A DNA stretch of 9,153 nt from JABCZZ01 sp964454545 (GTDB lineage Bacteria; Pseudomonadota; Alphaproteobacteria; Rickettsiales; JABCZZ01): the NCBI GenBank assembly GCA_964454545.1, contig CAYVTI010000062.1:1-9153 (forward strand), read 5' to 3'. The notes under the pieces are model-generated. The model was not told the DNA's origin, made no database searches, and worked only from the letters and a program-made list of their open reading frames with translations. How positions within the stretch are numbered: position 1 is the stretch's first letter; each line of letters opens with the position of its first letter. Made by a program: the position numbers and the translations under genes. Shown here one piece after another: positions 6,278-9,153 of the stretch.

Positions 6278-6324
6278 GGCTCATAACCTGAAGGCCGCAG
6301 GTTCAAATCCTGCCCCCGCAACCA
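6278..6324 (+). other. attR-like site: 3' fragment of tRNA-fMet
   Basis: The fragment starts in the anticodon stem (GG) and continues through the anticodon loop CTCATAA (CAT anticodon at 6282-6284), the stem CCTGA, the variable loop and the T-arm GCAGG-TTCAAAT-CCTGC. It ends with the acceptor strand CCCCGCA and ACCA. An A at position 72, which would face C1, marks the bacterial initiator tRNA. The upstream half (D-arm, 5' acceptor) is absent and replaced by AT-rich element DNA, so this is a duplicated 3' end left by integration, not a working tRNA. Polarity puts the integrated element to the left. The intact tRNA-fMet should lie beyond the window's left side. Confidence 0.88.
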
Positions 6325-7517
6325 ACAAATTTTGCCCTTTTACATCAATAGCTTGCATAAGCCCCAAGTAGTCTCCCTGAACATCTGCTGCCAGATGACC
6401 AGTATCGTCCGGTTTAAGGGTAATTTTTCCTCCTATGAGAGCGCTGATCTTGTTACGTATCTGGTTTACTTCCATTTGGGATACGTTTTCCAAGTCATTC
6501 ACCATCTTCTGAAAGCGGTCAACGGCGCGTGGAAGCAAAGTGGTTATATTATCTGTCTTATCGCCGTTGGCTTCCAACTGCCTGCGTATCTCGGCTTTTT
6601 GTCCCTCCGCCTTTTTAAGCTCAATTTTGGTGGTGGGAGTGATGATACCTGCCTTAATGGCCTTCATAATGTTGTTTATTTCGTTTTCTACGGCTGAAAG
6701 ACGCTTATGCAAATGCTCCACATCATAAGATTTTTGCTTTTTCTTCTCAGCGATAGCCCGTGCCATCTCTTTTCTGAAATCTTCAATACCTTCCGGTGTG
6801 AATAGATGGTGTTTGATAACTGTAAAAAAGCGATTCTCAAGAAACTGTCGGGTAACCTTGAGATTATTTGAGCAGGCTGTTGCTCCTCTATCTTTGTGTG
6901 TAGCGCAACCATAGTTACGTGCATCAATGATAATATATCTGCCTTACCCATTTTGCCTGCTCTTGGTCAATTTCGCGCCTGACGGCAACGATGGTAGGTC
7001 TACCGTATTCATCAATACGCGCCTTATCTTCAATAGGAATTGGCTTGTAACCATAGACACGCCCACCACAACTGAAACCTTTGAGAGCTTGGCCAGTAAG
7101 CCCACGATGGGTTTTTTCGCGTAAATCATCAAGGTAAACTTCATTGATGATGCCACGCATACTGGCTTGCAGCTTATGGCTTTTGCTATCGGAATCCGTG
7201 CCATCCGATACTCCAACAAGGCGTATTTCCCATACTTTGAGCTTACGCAATGTCAATTTCATCTCTATATCGTCACGGGAAAGACGGGAAAGGTCATCCA
7301 CCAGCAAAACATCAAAAGCTCTATTCGCAGCGTCTTTAAGCATACGCTGATATTCAGGGCGCTGGCTGGTGCTGCCGGAAATGGCGCTGTCAAAGTAGTG
7401 ATGGGTTACTTCAAATCCATGACGTTCTGCAAACTGAGCGCAATTACGCATTTGGTCATCTAAAGATGTTTCGCGTTGTTTGTCGCTGCTGTATCTGGCG
7501 TAAATGGCTGCTCTCAT
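6281..7517 (-). pseudogene. Large serine recombinase with an internal deletion and frame break
   Basis: The 5' part (7517 to ~6943) encodes a resolvase catalytic domain: IYARYSSDKQ with nucleophile S10, LLVDDLSRLSRD, and the start of the recombinase domain (GRVYGYKP, then QAKWVRQIY). It stops at a TGA at 6924-6926. The 3' part, in another frame (about 6943 to 6281), encodes the second half of the zinc ribbon (DARNYGCATHKDRGATACSN), a long coiled coil (KRLSAVENEINNIMKAIKAG) and the C-terminus. Most of the recombinase domain and the first zinc-ribbon CxxC are gone, by my estimate 130-190 codons compared with the family's usual ~500-550 aa. The last codons (AGAGFEPAAFRL and the TGA) come from the antisense strand of the tRNA-fMet fragment. 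The GAGG upstream of the start is about 14 nt away, which is weak. It was probably the integrase of an older element at the same tRNA and is inactive now. Confidence 0.85.
6933..6943. repeat. Deletion junction in the serine recombinase gene
   Basis: Read on the minus strand, GGCAGATATAT completes the upstream motif VRQIY in one frame and begins GRYIIIDARNYGC in another. One stretch thus serves both sides of the lost segment, the signature of a deletion between short direct repeats of about 9-11 bp. It is inferred from family motifs because the intact parent gene is not in the window. Confidence 0.5.
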
Positions 7518-7939
7518 AGATTTTTATTTACCTCGTTATATCGCAATCCAAAACAACTTTAAGTCAGATTGCTCTAAGTCCTTGAGAGAGATGACATGGG
7601 CATCTGGCAATACACAAAATATGAAACAAATTTTTTCCATAAAAAAGGAAAAATCGAGGACGCGATTTTTCGGATTTAACCTATTAATGTTATTCCTCAA
7701 TAGACTAACAGATTTTATTTTACCTTTCCGCTGAAAATGAAACCTATTTTGAACCTCCAAAAATAGAAAAACGCCGGAAATACTGGGGAGTGCAGACCTT
7801 GTAGACCTTTTTACACTTTCTTCACCCTCCCTAGTAACGTCAACGCATATCGAATGGGGAGCAGCGAGAGACATAAAGCACGATTCTACGCAGTAAAGGT
7901 GTGAAGGTTGAGAATAAGCATATGTTACCATATATTCCA
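7518..7939. other. 0.4-kb spacer between serine recombinase and helicase remnants
   Basis: This spacer holds the terminator-like hairpin at 7641-7671 and one doubtful overlapping reading frame. Otherwise I see only AT-rich sequence. There is no tRNA, no CRISPR-type repeat and no clear promoter for the recombinase. A short imperfect repetition, CAGACCTT/TAGACCTT, lies near 7795-7810. Confidence 0.5.
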
Positions 7940-7943
7940 TCAT
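7536..7943 (-). CDS. Doubtful 135-aa reading frame coupled to the helicase gene
   Basis: The frame starts at an ATG overlapping the helicase stop (ATGA, 7940-7943), preceded by AGGAGG that lies within the last helicase codons. Those translation signals are good. The protein (MMEYMVTYAYSQPSH...) matches nothing I know, has no convincing domain or regular hydrophobic pattern, and reads straight through the terminator-like hairpin at 7648-7671. A shorter real peptide or a decayed gene is equally possible. I list it only because its start signals are unusually good. Confidence 0.2.
   Translation of the reverse strand: MMEYMVTYAYSQPSHLYCVESCFMSLAAPHSICVDVTREGEESVKRSTRSALPSISGVFLFLEVQNRFHFQRKGKIKSVSLLRNNINRLNPKNRVLDFSFFMEKICFIFCVLPDAHVISLKDLEQSDLKLFWIAI
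7641..7671 (-). terminator. Intrinsic terminator-like hairpin after the helicase gene
   Basis: On the minus strand, GAAAAATCG and CGATTTTTC (perfect 9-bp stem, 6-nt loop, 7648-7671) are followed by CCTTTTTT. The stem is AT-rich, which weakens it. The order of stem then T-tract fits termination of minus-strand transcription coming from the helicase before it reaches the recombinase gene. Confidence 0.5.
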
Positions 7944-8760
7944 GCCTCCTGATCAAATAAAGTGTCCTGCTGTTCGGCCTTGCACCCATCGTCCCATTGA
8001 ACAGTATGCCCAACTATTTTTTCAAATTCCCCTCTGCACCGTGCCAAATCCGGAAAGATATAACCTGGAACTCGCACTTGCTTCGTTTTGTTATCATCAG
8101 TAGGAAGCGTGATTTGTACGTGCGAACTTTTCAACTGCGGCACTAATTTACGCAGGCGCATACCTAATTTGGTTAAGCCGGAGCGCTTTGCATCGTATCC
8201 ATGACGGTCATATTCAGTATAACTCTTTAATAAGTCGTCCTTGCTGCATTCCTCCTGCCAACCACCAGAGCCTTTGCCAAGATAGTCAGTGCGTGGAAGA
8301 ATACCCCGTTGTAGAATTTCAAACCACCAGCGGTCAAATGAATGCATACTGTCAAGTTTTTGTTCAAATAGCGCATCGGTCGCAGGGGGCTTCCTAAGAT
8401 TGATATTGCTGCAATCAACATGCTGTAGAACATCTAATAATGCTTCTACTCCGCCATTGCTCCGCTCATGCTCCAATGCAGCAAAATAGACATGATCTTG
8501 TTTATGTTCATCGGAAGCATCAAGCACTAAGAAACGCCGTTCATCGTAACTGGTTGGCACCACCCACTCCATATTGGTAGTAATAATAAGCCTGGTGAAA
8601 TTCTTGATCCGAAACGGCTCCCTGCCTTTCAATTCAATTAATTGCTCATCATTCGTTATCAAGTCTTTGAGAACACCTTCAGCAGCTTTCTCACCAGCCC
8701 AGAACCCTTCGTCAGAGTGCAAGACAAGGCAGGTAGCAAGATGCCCGTTAAAACGACAAG
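7940..8760 (-). pseudogene. 3' part of a DUF5906-type SF3 helicase/primase gene, 5' truncated
   Basis: About 273 residues remain. RFNGHLATCLVLHSDEGFWAG holds the Walker B-like HSDE. TRLIITTNMEWVVP is a sensor-1-like strand with Asn, YDERRFLVLD supplies a likely arginine finger, and a C-terminal DNA-binding-like tail ends in a natural stop. These are the conserved parts of the DUF5906 superfamily-3 helicase domain that unwinds DNA during replication of phages and P4-like elements. The Walker A (GxxGxGK) half and any primase domain are missing. Family similarity ends at RFNGHLA (about 8760). The minus frame continues to ATG 8851, but those ~30 codons are antisense to a better plus-strand frame, so I exclude them. 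It shares strand with the recombinase remnant and probably belonged to the same element. It is likely nonfunctional. Confidence 0.8.
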
Positions 8761-8762
8761 CT

Positions 8763-9153
8763 TTCACTAAGCACCTATCAAAAGAAAAAATTCGTCCGGC
8801 TGAATCTGATTTCGTTTTGTATGATGCCATCGTGGTTTCCCCAGTAGACATTGATGTAGATCAGGTATGGAGATTGCAAGACCGTATTACTAAGCGTTCA
8901 TTAAGTGCTTATATGCGAGACGATAGTTTTAAGCAGGCTTTTTTAAATGGGAAATATCCCCTAAAGCAATCACGGCAAGATGATAGGGTAACTGTAATGT
9001 TCGAATACAAAAAACAGGAGAGAAATGGCGAAGTTGAATCAAAAGAAGTATGCATTCATACTGTTTATTCTTTTAATGATATCGAAATAGTGCCTATTCC
9101 CAAAGAACAACCTAAGGGCATAAAAATTAATCACGTAGACAAATTGCCAATGG
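8763..9153 (+). CDS. Unrecognised plus-strand gene fragment, open at both ends
   Basis: A 130-codon plus-strand frame (FTKHLSKEKIRPAESDF..., ending DKLPM at the edge) has protein-like composition with alternating strands and charged helices: FVLYDAIVVSPVDID, DRVTVMFEYKKQ and EVCIHTVYSF. I do not recognise the family. It is soluble and charged, without signal peptide or membrane segments in the visible part. The sequence is more AT-rich than the left element. No good start is visible: in-frame options are TTG 8817, GTG 8832 and ATG 8913, none with a clear Shine-Dalgarno, and coding character extends before all three. Because it meets a truncated helicase head to head at about 8760, it is probably itself 5' truncated. 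It is the only plus-strand gene in the window and may be host or third-element DNA. Confidence 0.5.

Noticed and set aside
6058..6321. 87-aa minus-strand frame beginning MRGQDLNLRPSGYEP
   Set aside because: This is a well-known spurious translation of the antisense strand of a tRNA 3' end; it runs on into AT-rich noncoding repeats and the integrase N-terminus in the wrong frame.
6278..6324. A functional tRNA-fMet gene
   Set aside because: Only the anticodon loop, T-arm and 3' acceptor strand are present. The preceding bases do not form a D-arm or a 5' acceptor strand, so it is a scar.
6688..6951. 87-aa minus-strand frame MGKADILSLMHVTM...
   Set aside because: It overlaps the serine recombinase zinc-ribbon coding region in a different frame; the family motif YGCATHKDRG is in the other frame.
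8761..8851. Minus-strand N-terminal extension MSTGETTMASYKTK... as part of the helicase
   Set aside because: It shows no similarity to the DUF5906 region that should precede RFNGHLA and is antisense to a better protein-like plus-strand frame.
1..9153. CRISPR array, rRNA genes or complete insertion sequences
   Set aside because: I saw no regularly spaced repeats, no rRNA-like sequence and no transposase with flanking inverted repeats; the only recombinases are the tyrosine and serine integrases.

Overview
The window looks like the integrase-proximal end of a tRNA-associated integrative element (P4-type genomic island or satellite) joined to decayed remains of a second element. The host is most likely an alphaproteobacterium. 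This is inferred from the initiator-tRNA fragment at 6278-6324 (CCTGA anticodon arm, GCAGG T-stem, CCCCGCA acceptor strand), which I recall as typical of that class. Base composition is moderate in the left element and visibly more AT-rich at the far right.

Left element (about 1-6324). All genes are on the minus strand, so transcription runs right to left. At the right border is a 47-bp 3' fragment of tRNA-fMet, the attR-like scar. Beside it is a P4-like tyrosine integrase (4819-6134) interrupted by one frameshift in an A-rich run. Then come a type IV toxin-antitoxin pair, abiEi (4023-4784) and abiEii (3103-4026), and a two-gene unit that I cannot assign to any family (1642-2946 and 735-1664). 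After these come a small AlpA/excisionase-like helix-turn-helix gene (422-622), a 100-aa primase-N-terminus-like protein (95-397) and the first 32 codons of the next gene (1-98). The layout is integrase, then cargo slot, then xis-like regulator and replication genes. The cargo slot holds one known phage-defence system and one unknown two-gene system with its own near-consensus promoter and palindrome. That unknown pair is the best candidate for something undescribed.

Right side (6325-9153). A large serine recombinase pseudogene (6281-7517) abuts the tRNA scar and takes its last codons from the antisense strand of the tRNA. It carries an internal deletion whose junction reads as both flanking motifs over the same 11 bp. 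Upstream lie a 0.4-kb spacer with a terminator-like hairpin and the 3' part of a DUF5906-type SF3 helicase gene (7940 to about 8760). That helicase lacks its Walker A half and meets, head to head, a plus-strand reading frame of unknown function that runs off the window. I read this as an older decayed element anchored at the same tRNA, beside the newer P4-like one.

Three regulatory stretches can be read directly. A TTGACA/CATAAT promoter overlaps the int stop codon and drives abiE with almost no leader. A TTAACA/TATATT promoter precedes the unknown pair. A perfect tandem 11-bp repeat lies at the int start and is a likely recombinase or excisionase binding site.
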